Below are positions 25,095-37,469 of a stretch of DNA of 64,000 bases, piece after piece. The first letter of the stretch is position 1, and each line of letters opens with the position of its first letter. The DNA is taken from the NCBI GenBank assembly GCA_037013495.1, contig JAZDXN010000026.1, positions 868,001 to 932,000 of the forward strand, in the 5' to 3' direction. A model generated the notes under the pieces. The model was not told where the DNA came from. It worked only from the letters and a program-made list of their open reading frames with translations, and did no database searches. The stretch is from Hippophae tibetana. Taxonomy: Eukaryota > Streptophyta > Magnoliopsida > Rosales > Elaeagnaceae. The position numbers and the translations under genes are program-made.

Positions 25095-26651
25095 CCTAGG
25101 TTTGATTATTTATATTTTCAATCAATCCCTACTTTTCAAAAAAAAAAATAAGAGAAGAGAAAAAGAAAGAGGATGTCGTTCATATTTTCAAAAACAAAAA
25201 AACATTTGGTAAATATGAGTTACAACTTTCAACGGAGATAACTTTTGACTCGGGTATCGAAACAACTAGTATAATATATCAAATCAAAACTCGTATCAAA
25301 TTACAAAATATCTTTTGGTATTGACAAGGAAAATCGTTTTTGTACCCAAATTACATCGTTTATATCATTTACCGAGTGTTTAAAGTTTCTGACGCACCAT
25401 TTTCAATTTACTTACTTCTGCTTTAATTCAATAGAGCTATACAGGAGATATTGGTGCCAACCTAGGTTTGATTATTTATATTTTCAATCAATCTGTATTC
25501 TTCAAAAAAAATAAGAGAAGAGAAAAAGAAAGAGGATATCGTTCATATTTTCAAAAACAAAAAAGCATTTGGTAATTATGAGTTACAACTTTCAATGGAG
25601 ATAACATTTGACTCGGGTATCCAAACCACTATTATAATATATCAAATTGAATAACGTATAAAATTACACAATATGTTTTGGTATTTCCAAGGAAAATCGT
25701 TTTTGTACCAAAATTATATCGTTTATATCCGTTACCGGGTATTTAATGTTTTTGATGCACCATTTTCAATTTACTTACTTCTAGTTTAATTCAATAGAGC
25801 TATATAGGAGATATTGGTGCCAACCTAGGTTTGATTATTTATATTTTCAATCAATCCCTATTTTTCAAAAAAAAATAAGAGAAGAGAAAAAGAAAGAGGA
25901 TGTCGTTCATATTTTCAAAAACAAAAAAACATTTGGTAAATATGAGTTACAACTTTCAACGGAAATAAATTTTGACTCGGGTATCGAAACAACTATTATA
26001 ATATATCAAATCAAAGCTCGTATCAAATTACACAATATCTTTTGGTACTGCCAAGGAAAATCGTTTTTGTACCCAAATTACATCGTTTATATCATTTACC
26101 GAGTGTTTAAAGTTTTTGACGCACCATTTTCAATTTACTTACTTCTACTTTAATTCAATAGAGCTATACATCAGATATTGGTGCCAACCTAGGTTTGATT
26201 ATTTATATTTTCAATCAATCTGTATTCTTCAAAAAAAATAAGAGAAGAGAAAAAGAAAGAGGATATCGTTCATATTTTCAAAAACAAAAAAGCATTTGGT
26301 AAATATGAGTTACAACTTTCAATGGAGAAAATTTTTGACTCGGGTATAGAAACCACTATTATAATATATAAAATTGAAGCACGTATAAAATTACACAATA
26401 TGTTTTGGTATTGCCAAGGAAAATCGTTTTTGTACCAAAATTATATCGTTTATATCCGTTACCGAGTATTTAATGTTTTTGACGCACCATTTTCAATTTA
26501 CTTACTTCTGGTTTAATTCAATAGAGCTATACAGGAGATATTGGTGCCAACCTAGGTTTGATTATTTATATTTTCAATCAATCCCTATTTTTCAAAAAAA
26601 AAATAAGAGAAGAGAAAAAGAAAGAGGATGTCGTTCATATTTTCAAAAACA
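25027..26651 (+). repeat. 5-mer tandem duplication, right copy
   Basis: This is the second copy of 23206-24830, with the same private markers. It starts right after the foreign tract and ends where 26652 has 'caaaaaaac' against 'cataaaaac' at 24831. Confidence 0.88.
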
Positions 26652-26915
26652 AAAAAACATTTGGTAAATATGAGTTACAACTTTCAACGGAGATAACTTT
26701 TGACTCGGGTATCGAAACAACTATTATAATATATCAAATCAAAACTCGTATCAAATTACAAAATATCTTTTGGTATTGACAAGGAAAATCGTTTTTGTAC
26801 CCAAATTACATCGTTTATATCATTTACCGAGTGTTTAATGTTTCTGACGCACCATTTTCAATTTACTTACTTCTACTTTAATTCAATAGAGCTATACAGC
26901 AGATATTGGTGCCAA

Positions 26916-28369
26916 CCTAGGTTTGATTATTTATATTTTCAATCAATCTGTATTCTTTAAAAAAAATAAGAGAAGAGAAAAAGAAAGAGGATATCGTTCA
27001 TATTTTCAAAAACAAAAAAGCATTTGGTAAATATGAGTTACAACTTTCAATGGAGATAAATTTTGACTCGGGTATCGAAACCACTATAATAATATATAAA
27101 ATTGAAGCACGTATAAAATTACACAATATGTTTCGGTATTGCCAAAGAAAATCTTTTTTGTACCAAAATTATATCGTTTATATCCGTTACCGAGTATTTA
27201 ATGTTTTTGACGCACCATTTTCATATTACTTTCTTCTGGTTTAATTCAATAGAGCTATAAAGGAGATATTGGTGCCAACCTAGGTTTGATTATTTATATT
27301 TTCAATAAATCCCTATTTTAAAAAAAAAATAAGAGAAGAGAAAAAGAAAGAGGATGTCGTTCATATTTTCAAAAACAAAAAAACATTTGCAAAATATGAG
27401 TTACAACTTTCAACGGAGATAACTTTTGACTCGGTTATCGAAACAACTATTATAATATATCAAATTGAAGCACGTATAAAAATACACAATATGTTTTTCT
27501 ACTTCCAAAGAAAATCGTTTTTTTACCAAAATTATATCGTTTATATCCGTTACCGAGTATTTAATGTTTTTGACGCACCATTTTCAATTTACTTACTTCT
27601 GGTTTAATTCAATAGAGCTATACAGGAGATATTGGTGCCATACTAGGTTTGATTATTTATATTTTCAATCAATCCCTATTTTTCAAAAAAAAATAAGAGA
27701 AGAGAAAAAGAAAGAGGATGTCGTTCATATTTTCAAAAACAAAAAAATATTTGGTAAATATGAGTTACAACTTTCAACGGAAATAACGTTTGACTCGGGT
27801 ATCAAAACCACTATTATAATATATCAAATTGAAGAACGTATAAAATTCAACAATATGTTTTGGTATTGCCAAGGAAAACCGTTTTTGTACCAAAATTATA
27901 TCGTTTATATCCGTTACCGAGTATTTAATATTCTTGACGCACCATTTTCAATTTAATTACTTCTGGTTTAATTCAATAGAGCTGTACAGAAGATATTGGT
28001 GCCAACCTACGTTTGATTTTTTATATTTTCAATCAATCCCTATTCTTCAAAAAAAATAAGAGAAGAGAAAAAGAAAGAGGATGTCATTCATATTTTCAAA
28101 AACAAAAAAAACATTTGGTAAATATGAGTTACAACTTTCAGCGGAAATAACTTTTGACTCGGGTATCGAAACAACTATTATAATATATCAAATCAAAGCT
28201 CGTATCAAATTACACAATATCTTTTGGTACTGCCAAGGAAAATCGTTTTTTAACCCAAATTACATCGTTTATATCATTTACCGAGTGTTTAAAGTTTCTG
28301 ACGCACCATTTTCAATTTACTTACTTCTACTTTAATTCAATAGAGCTATACAGGAGATATTGGTGCCAA
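26916..28369 (+). repeat. Most divergent monomers, including two B/A hybrids
   Basis: Four consecutive monomers carry many private changes: 'atgtttcggtattgcc', 'ttcatattactttc', 'aataaatccc', 'tttgcaaaatatgag', 'actcggttatcg', 'aaaatacacaat', 'gccatactaggt', 'gctgtacag', 'aacctacgtttg' and 'tcagcgg'. Monomers 27279-27641 and 27642-28005 are B-headed and A-tailed, with switches at about 27448-27465 and 27780-27808. The monomer at 26916 shares 'atgtttcgg', 'caaagaaaatc' and 'ctataataat' with 3613-3975. Confidence 0.78.
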
Positions 28370-29459
28370 CCTAGGTTTGATTATTTATATTTTCAATCAA
28401 TCTGTATTCTTCAAAAAAAATAAGAGAAGAGAAAAAGAAAGAGGATATCGTTCATATTTTCAAAAACAAAAAAGCATTTAATAAATATGAGTTACAACTT
28501 TCAATGGAGATAACTTTTGACTCGGGTATCGAAACCACTATTATAATATATCAAATTGAAGAACGTATAAAATTACACAATATGTTTTGGTATTTCCAAG
28601 GAAAATCGTTTTTGTACCAAAATTATATCGTTTATATCTGTTACCGGGTATTTAATGTTTTTGACGCACCATTTTCAATTTACTTACTTCTGGTTTAATT
28701 CAATAGAGCTATATAGGAGATATTGGTGCCAACCTAGGTTTGATTATTTATATTTTCAATCAATCCCTATTTTTCAAAAAAAAATAAGAGTAGAAAAAAA
28801 GAAGGAGGATGTCGTTCATATTTTCAAAAACAAAAAAATATTTGGTAAATATGAGTTACAACTTTCAACGGAGATAACTTTTGACTCGGGTATCGAAACA
28901 ACGATTATAATATATCAAATCAAAGCTCGTATCAAATTACAAAATATCTTTTGGTATTTCCAAGGAAAATCGTTTTTGTACCCAAATTACATCGTTTATA
29001 TCATTTACCGAGTGTTTAAAGTTTTTGACGCACCATTTTCAATTTACTTACTTCTGCTTTAATTCAATAGAGCTATACAGGAGATATTGGTGCCAACCTA
29101 GGTTTGATTATTTATATTTTCAATCAATTTGTATTCTTCAAAAAAAATAAGAGAAGAGAAAAAGAAAGAGGATATCGTTCATATTTTCAAAAACAAAAAA
29201 GCATTTGGTAAATATGAGTTACAACTTTCAATGGAGATAACTTTTTACTCGGGTATCGAAACCACTATTATAATATATAAAATTGAAGCACGTATAAAAT
29301 TCCACAATATGTTTTGGTATTGCCAACGAAAATCGTTTTTGTACCAAAATTATATCGTTTATATCCGTTACCGAGTATTTAATATTTTTGACCCACAATT
29401 TTCAATTTACTTACTTCTGGTTTAATTCAATAGAGCTATACAGGAGATATTGGTGCCAA

Positions 29460-30186
29460 CCTAGGTTTGATTTTTTATATTTTCAATCAATCCCTATTCT
29501 TCAAAAAAAATAAGAGAAGAGAAAAAGAAAGAGGATGTCGTTCATATCTTCAAAAACAAAAAAACATTTGGTAAATATGAGTTACAACTTTCAACGGAAA
29601 TAACTTTTGACTCGGGTATCAAAACAACTATTATAATATATCAAATCAAAGCTCGTATCAAATTACACAATATCTTTTGGTACTGCCAAGGAAAATCGTT
29701 TTTTTTACCCAAATTACATCGTTTATATCATTTACCGAGTGTTTAAAGTTTCTGACGCACCATTTTCAATTTACTTACTTCTCCTTTAATTCAATAGAGC
29801 TATACAGGAGATATTGGTGCCAACCTAGGTTTGATTATTTATATTTTCAATCAATCTGTATTCTTCAAAAAAAATAAGAGAAGAGAAAAAGAAAGAGGAT
29901 ATCGTTCATATTTTCAAAAACAAAAAAGCATTTGGTAAATATGAGTTACAACTTTCAATGGAGATAATTTTTTACTCGGGTATCGAAACCACTATTATAA
30001 TATATAAAATTGAAGCACGTATAAAATTCCACAATATGTTTTGGTATTGCCAAGGAAAATCGTTTTTGTACCAAAATTATATCGTTTATATCCGTTACCG
30101 AGTATTTAATATTTTTGACCCACAATTTTCAATTGACTTACTTCTGGTTTAATTCAATAGAGCTATACAGGAGATATTGGTGCCAA
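29460..30186 (+). repeat. Domain II dimer, left copy of a 1454-bp offset repeat
   Basis: The B monomer ('ccctattcttc', 'catatcttc', 'tcaaaacaac', 'tttttttaccc') and the A monomer ('tttttactcggg', 'ttccacaat', 'gacccacaatt') recur at 30914-31640. Differences include 'cttctccttt' versus 'cttctgcttt', and 'aaagaaag' versus 'aaagaatg'. Confidence 0.8.
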
Positions 30187-30913
30187 CCTAGGTTTGATTT
30201 TTTGTATTTTCAATCAATCCCTATTCTTCAAAAAAAATAAGAGAAGAGAAAAAGAAAGAGGATGTCGTTCATATCTTCAAAAACAAAAAAACATTTGGTA
30301 AATATGAGTTACAACTTTCAACGGAAATAACTTTTGACTCGGGTATCGAAACAACGATTATAATATATCAAATCAAAGCTCGTATCAAATTACAAAATAT
30401 CTTTTGGTATTTCCAAGGAAAATCGTTTTTGTACCCTAATTACATCGTTTATATCATTTACCGAGTGTTTAAAGTTTTTGACGCACCATTTTCAATTTAC
30501 TTACTTCTGGTTTAATTCAATAGAGCTATACAGGAGATATTGGTGCCAACCTAGGTTTGATTTTTTATATTTTCAATCAATCCCTATTCTTCAAAAAAAA
30601 AATAAGAGAAGAGAAAAAGAAAGAGGATATCGTTCATATTTTCAAAAACAAAAAAGCATTTGGTAAATATGAGTTACAACTTTCAATGGAGTTAAATTTT
30701 ACTCGGGTATCGAAACCACTATTATAATATATAAAATTGAAGCACGTATAAAATTCCACAATATGTTTTGGTATTGCCAAGGAAAATCGTTTTTGTACCA
30801 AAATTATATCGTTTATATCCGTTACCGAGTATTTAATATTTTTGACCCACAATTTTCAATTTACTTACTTCTGGTTTAATTCAATAGAGCTATACAGGAG
30901 ATATTGGTGCCAA

Positions 30914-31640
30914 CCTAGGTTTGATTTTTTATATTTTCAATCAATCCCTATTCTTCAAAAAAAATAAGAGAAGAGAAAAAGAATGAGGATGTCGTTCATA
31001 TCTTCAAAAACAAAAAAACATTTGGTAAATATGAGTTACAACTTTCAACGGAAATAACTTTTGACTCGGGTATCAAAACAACTATTATAATATATCAAAT
31101 CAAAGCTCGTATCAAATTACACAATATCTTTTGGTACTGCCAAGGAAAATCGTTTTTTTTACCCAAATTACATCGTTTATATCATTTACCGAGTGTTTAA
31201 AGTTTCTGACGCACCATTTTCAATTTACTTACTTCTGCTTTAATTCAATAGAGCTATACAGGAGATATTGGTGCCAACCTAGGTTTGATTATTTATATTT
31301 TCAATCAATCTGTATTCTTCAAAAAAAATAAGAGAAGAGAAAAAGAAAGAGGATATCGTTCATATTTTCAAAAACAAAAAAGCATTTGGTAAATATGAGT
31401 TACAACTTTCAATGGAGATAACTTTTTACTCGGGTATCGAAACCACTATTATAATATATAAAATTGAAGCACGTATAAAATTCCACAATATGTTTTGGTA
31501 TTGCCAAGGAAAATCGTTTTTGTACCAAAATTATATCGTTTATATCCGTTATCGAGTATTTAATATTTTTGACCCACAATTTTCAATTTACTTACTTCTG
31601 GTTTAATTCAATAGAGCTATACAGGAGATATTGGTGCCAA
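30914..31640 (+). repeat. Domain II dimer, right copy
   Basis: This is the second copy of 29460-30186 at offset 1454 bp (four monomers). It is followed by another A monomer at 31641-32003 ('gatatcg', 'gcattttat', 'gaagaacg', 'ttgtagcaaaa'), giving an A-A phase break. Confidence 0.8.
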
Positions 31641-32368
31641 CCTAGGTTTGATTTTTTATATTTTCAATCAATCCCTATTCTTCAAAAAAAATAAGAGAAG
31701 AGAAAAAGAAAGAGGATATCGTTCATATTTTCAAAAACAAAAAAGCATTTTATAAATATGAGTTACAACTTTCAATGGAGATAACTTTTGACTCGGGTAT
31801 CGAAACCACTATTATAATATATCAAATTGAAGAACGTATAAAATTACACAATATGTTTTGGTATTTCCAAGGAAAATCGTTTTTGTAGCAAAATTTTATC
31901 GTTCATATCCGTTACCGAGTATTTAATGTTTTTGACGCACCATTTTCAATTTACTTACTTCTGGTTTAATTCAATAGGGCTATACAAGCGATATTGGTGC
32001 CAACCTAGGTTTGATTATTTATATTTTCAATCAATCCCTATTTTTCAAAAAAAAAATAAGAGAAGAGAAAAAGAAAGAGGATGTCGTTCATATTTTTAAA
32101 AACAAAAAAACATTTGGTAAATATGAGTTACAACTTTCAACGGAGATAACTTTTGACTCGGGTATCGAAACAACGATTATAATATATCAAATCAAAGCTC
32201 GTATCAAGTTACAAAATATCTTTTGGTATTGCCAAGGAAAATCGTTTTTGTACCCAAATTACATCGTTTATATCATTTACCGAGTGTTTAAAGTTTTTGA
32301 CGCACCATTTTCAATTTACTTACTTCTACTTTAATTCAATAGAGCTATACAGGAGATATTGGTGCCAA

Positions 32369-34550
32369 CCTAGGTTTGATTATTTATATTTTCAATCAAT
32401 TTGTATTCTTCAAAAAAAATAAGAGAAGAGAAAAAGAAAGAGGATATCGTTCATATTTTCAAAAACAAAAAAGCATTTGGTAAATATGAGTTACAACTTT
32501 CAATGGAGATAACTTTTTACTCGGGTATCGAAACCACTATTATAATATATAAAATTGAAGCACGTATAAAATTCCATAATATGTTTTGGTATTGCCAAGG
32601 AAAATCGTTTTTGTACCAAAATTATATCGTTTATATCCGTTACCGAGTATTTAATATTTTTAACCCACCATTTTCAATTTACTTACTTCTGGTTTAATTC
32701 AATAGAGCTATACATAAGATATTGGTGCCAACCTAGGTTTGATTTTTTATATTTTCAATCAATCCCTATTCTTCAAAAAAAATAAGAGAAGAGAAAAAGA
32801 AAGAGGATGTCGTTCATATCTTCAAAAACAAAAAAAACATTTGGTAAATATGAGTTACAACTTTCAACGGAAATAACTTTTGACTCGGGTATCGAAACAA
32901 CTATTATAATATATCAAATCAAAGCTCGTATCAAATTACACAATATCTTTTGGTACTGCCAAGGAAAATCGTTTTTGTACCCAAATTACATCGTTTATAT
33001 CATTTACCGAGTGTTTAAAGTTTCTGACGCACCATTTTCAATTTACTTACTTCTGCTTTAATTCAATAGAGCTATACAGGAGATATTGGTGCCAACCTAG
33101 GTTTGATTATTTATATTTTCAATCAATTTATATTCTTCAAAAAAAATAAGAGAAGAGAAAAAGAAAGAGGATATCGTTCATATTTTCAAAAACAAAAATG
33201 CATTTTATAAATATGAGTTACAACTTTCAATGGAGATAACTTTTGACTCGGGTATCGAAACCACTATTATACTATATCAAATTGAAGAACGTATAAAATT
33301 ACACAATATGTTTTGGTATTTCCAAGGAAAATCGTTTTTGTAGCAAAATTATATCGTTTATATCCGTTACCGAGTATTTAATGTTTTTGACGCACCATTT
33401 TCAATTTACTTACTTCTGGTTTAATTCAATAGGGCTATACAAGAGATATTGGTGCCAACCTAGGTTTGATTATTTATATTTTCAATCAATCCCTATTTTT
33501 CAAAAAAAAATAAGAGAAGAGAAAAAGAAAGAGGATATCGTTCATATTTTTAAAAACAAAAAAAAACATTTGGTAAATATGAGTTACAACTTTCAACGGA
33601 GATAACTTTTGACTCGGGTATCGAAACAACGATTATAATATATCAAATCAAAGCTCGTATCAAATTACAAAATATCTTTTGGAATGGCAAGGAAAATCGT
33701 TTTTGTACCCAAATTACATCGTTTATATCATTTACCGAGTGTTTAAAGTTTTTGACGCACCATTTGCAATTTACTTACTTCTACTTTAATTCAATAGAGC
33801 TATATAGGAGATATTGGTGCCAACCTAGGTTTGATTATTTATATTTTCAATCAATTTGTATTCTTCAAAAAAAATAAGAGAAGAGAAAAAGAAAGAGGAT
33901 ATCGTTCATATTTTCAAAAACAAAAAAGCATTTGGTAAATATGAGTTACAACTTTCAATGGAGATAACTTTTTACTCGGGTATCGAAACCACTATTATAA
34001 TATATAAAATTGAAGCACATATAAAATTCGACAATATGTTTTGGTATTGCCAAGGAAAATCGTTTTTGTACCAAAATTATATCGTTTATATCCGTTACCG
34101 AGTATTTAATATTTTTGACGCACCATTTTCAATTTACTTACTTCTGGTTTAATTCAATAGAGCTATACAGGAGATATTGGTGCCAACCTAGGTTTGATTT
34201 TTTATATTTTCAATCAATCCCTATTCTTCAAAAAAAATAAGAGAAGAGAAAAAGAAAGAGGATGTCGTTCATATCTTCAAAAACAAAAAAAACATTTGGT
34301 AAATATGAGTTACAACTTTCAACGGAAATAACTTTTGACTCGGGTATCAAAACAACTATTATAATATATCAAATCAAAGCTCGTATCAAATTACACAATA
34401 TCTTTTGGTACTGCCAAGGAAAATCGTTTTTTTACCCAAATTACATCGTTTATATTATTTACCGAGTGTTTAAAGTTTCTGACGCACCATTTTCAATTTA
34501 CTTACTTCTGCTTTAATTCAATAGAGCTATACAGGAGATATTGGTGCCAA
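32369..34550 (+). repeat. Domain II 4-mer repeat, offset 1455 bp
   Basis: Monomers at 32369 (A) and 32732 (B) recur at 33824 and 34187 with small changes, for example 'tttaacccacc' versus 'tttgacgcacc', and 'acataagat' versus 'acaggagat'. The B monomer at 33459 has a one-base-shorter junction, 'ttttggaatggcaagg' at about 33677, where others read 'ttggtattgccaagg'. Confidence 0.75.
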
Positions 34551-34914
34551 CCTAGGTTTGATTATTTATATTTTCAATCAATCTGTATTCTTCAAAAAAA
34601 AATAAGAGAAGAGAAAAAGAAAGAGGATATCGTTCATATTTTCAAAAACAAAAAAGCATTTGGTAAATATGAGTTACAACTTTCAATGGAGATAACTTTT
34701 GACTCGGGTATCGAAACCACTATTATAATATATAAAATTGAAGCACGTATAAAATTACACAATATATTTTGGTATTGCCAAGGAAAATCGTTTTTGTACC
34801 CAAATTACATCGTTTATATCACTTACCGAGTATTTAAAGTTTTTGACGCACCATTTTCAATTTACTTACTTCTGCTTTAATTCAATAGAGCTATACATGA
34901 GATATTGTTGCCAA
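34551..34914 (+). repeat. A/B hybrid monomer at the domain II/III boundary
   Basis: It is A-like through 'gaaaccac', 'attgaagcacg' and 'cacaatat', then B from 'acccaaattacatcg' (about 34798) to 'ctgctttaa'. The switch lies in the A/B-identical block around 34770-34800. It is followed by a full A monomer, so it is a phase break as well. Confidence 0.82.
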
Positions 34915-36009
34915 CCTAGGTTTGATTATTTATATTTTCAATCAATCTGTATTCTTCAAAAAAAATAAGAGAAGAGAAAAAGAAAGAGGATATCGTTCAT
35001 ATTTTCAAAAACAAAAAAGCATTTGGTAAATATGAGTTACAACTTTCAATGGATATAAATTTTGACTCGGGTATCGAAACCACTATTATAATATATCAAA
35101 TTGAAGCACGTTTAAAATTACACAATATGATTTGGTATTTACAAGGAAAATCGTTTTTGTACCAAAATTATATCATTTATATCCATTACCGAGTATTTAA
35201 TGTTTTTGACGCTCAATTTTCAATTTACTTACTTCTGGTTTAATTCAATAGAGCTATACAGAAGATATTGGTGCCAACCTAGGTTTGATTATTTATATTT
35301 TCAATCAATCCCTATTTTTCAAAAAAAAAAAATAAGAGAAGAGAAAAAGAAAGAGGATGTCGTTCATATTTTCAAAAACAAAAAAAACATTTGGTAAATA
35401 TGAGTTACAACTTTCAACGGAGATAACTTTTGACTCGGGTATCGAAACAACTATTATAATATATCAAATCAAAGCTCGTATCAAATTACACAATATCTTT
35501 TGGTACTGCCAAGGAAAATAGTTTTTGTACCCAAATTACATCGTTTATATCACTTACCGAGTATTTAAAGTTTTTGACGCACCATTTTCAATTTTACTTA
35601 CTTCTACTTTAATTCAATAGAGCTATACAGGAGATATTGGTGCCAACCTAGGTTTGATTATTTATATTTTCAATAAATATGTATTCTTCAAAAAAAATAA
35701 GAGAAGAGAAAAAGAAAGAGGATATCGTTCATATTTTCAAAAACAAAAAAGCATTTGGTAAATATGAGTTACAACTTTCAATGGATATAAATTTTGACTC
35801 GGGTATCGAAACCACTATTATAATATATCAAATTGAAGCACTTTTAAAATTACACAATATGATTTGGTATTTACAAGGAAAATCGTTTTTGTAACAAAAT
35901 TATATCATTTATATCCATTACCGAGTATTTAATGTTTTTGACTCTCCATTTTCAATTTACTTACTTCTGGTTTAATTCAATAGAGCTATACAGAAGATAT
36001 TGGTGCCAA

Positions 36010-37469
36010 CCTAGGTTTGATTATTTATATTTTCAATCAATCCCTATTTTTTAAAAAAAAAATAAGAGAAGAGAAAAAGAAAGAGGATGTCGTTTATATT
36101 TTCAAAAACATAAAAACATTTGGTAAATATGAGTTACAACTTTCAACGGAGATAACTTTTGACTCGGGTATCGAAACAACTATTATAATATATAAAATTG
36201 AAGCACGTATAAAATTACACAATATGTTTTGGTATTGCCAAGGAAAATCGTTTTTGTACCCAAATTACATCGTTTATATCACTTACCGAGTATTTAAAGT
36301 TTTTGACGCACCATTTTCAATTTACTTACTTCTGCTTTAATTCAATAGAGCTATACATGAGATATTGGTGCCAACCTAGGTTTGATTATTTATATTTTCA
36401 ATCAATATGTATTCTTCAAAAAAAATAAGAGAAGAGAAAAAGAAAGAGGATATCGTTCATATTTTCAAAAACAAAAAAGTATTTGGTAAATATGAGTTAC
36501 AACTTTCAATGGAGATAAATTTTGACTCGTGTATCGAAACCACTATTATAATATATAAAATTGAAGCACGTATAAAATTACACAATATGTTTTGGTATTG
36601 CCAAGGAAAATCGTTTTTGTACCAAAATTATATCGTTTATATCCGTTACCGAGTATTTAATGTTTTTGACGCTCAATTTTCAATTTACTTACTTCTGGTT
36701 TAATTCAATAGAGCTATACAGAAGATATTGGTGCCAACCTAGGTTTGATTATTTATATTTTCAATCAATCCCTATTTTTCAAAAAAAAAAAAATAAGAGA
36801 AGAGAAAAAGAAAGAGGATGTCGTTCATATTTTCAAAAACAAAAAAAACATTTGGTAAATATGAGTTACAACTTTCAACGGAGATAACTTTTGACTCGGG
36901 TATCGAAACAACTATTATAATATATCAAATTGAAGCACGTATAAAATTACACAATATGTTTTGGTATTGCCAAGGAAAATCGTTTTTGTACCCAAATTAC
37001 ATCGTTTATATCACTTACCGAGTATTTAAAGTTTTTGACGCACCATTTTCAATTTACTTACTTCTGCTTTAATTCAATAGAGCTATACATGAGATATTGG
37101 TGCCAACCTAGGTTTGATTATTTATATTTTCAATCAATATGTATTCTTCAAAAAAAATAAGAGAAGAGAAAAAGAAAGAGGATATCGTTCATATTTTCAA
37201 AAACAAAAAAGTATTTGGTAAATATGAGTTACAACTTTCAATGGAGATAAATTTTGACTCGTGTATCGAAACCACTATTATAATATATAAAATTGAAGCA
37301 CGTATAAAATTACACAATATGTTTTGGTATTGCCAAGGAAAATCGTTTTTGTACCAAAATTATATCGTTTATATCCGTTACCGAGTATTTAATGTTTTTG
37401 ACGCTCAATTTTCAATTTACTTACTTCTGGTTTAATTCAATAGAGCTATACAGAAGATATTGGTGCCAA
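36010..37469 (+). repeat. Mosaic B/A/B monomers and a 732-bp dimer duplication
   Basis: Monomers 36010-36374 and 36738-37106 are B at the head, A-like in the middle ('attgaagcacg', 'cacaatatg'), and B again from 'acccaaatta'. The A monomer at 36375 ('caatatgtattc', 'aaagtattt', 'gactcgtg') recurs at 37107 at offset 732 bp, and the start of the next B monomer recurs with its A-run grown from 13 (36781-36793) to 14 (37513-37526). Confidence 0.82.

Larger units (their letters stand above)
1..27278 (+). repeat. Domain I of the array
   Basis: About 75 monomers. Markers are B monomers with 'aaaactcg' and 'tattgacaagg', and A monomers with 'attgaagaacg', 'tatttccaagg' or 'caaactgaag'. It contains the 9-, 7-, 7-, 4- and 5-monomer duplications and several hybrid monomers. 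The markers 'gactctgg', 'gtttttgaccctcc', 'cataaaaac' and 'acgtacaaaa' are absent except in the two foreign tracts at 17.6-18.0 kb and 24.8-25.0 kb. No gene was found. Confidence 0.8.
27279..34550 (+). repeat. Domain II of the array, divergent variants
   Basis: About 20 monomers. From 29097 on, A monomers have 'actttttactcggg', 'ttccacaatatg' and 'gacccacaatt'. B monomers have 'ttgattttttatatt', 'ccctattcttc' and 'catatcttc', and some have 'tttttttaccc'. The left edge (27279-28369) has the most private substitutions in the window. The right edge grades into domain III at the A/B hybrid 34551-34914. No gene was found. Confidence 0.78.

Noticed and set aside
30634..30852. Single reverse-strand open frame of 72 codons
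   Set aside because: It appears in only one monomer copy, through local substitutions in the repeat ('gttaaattttactc'). It has no independent support and lies wholly within satellite sequence.
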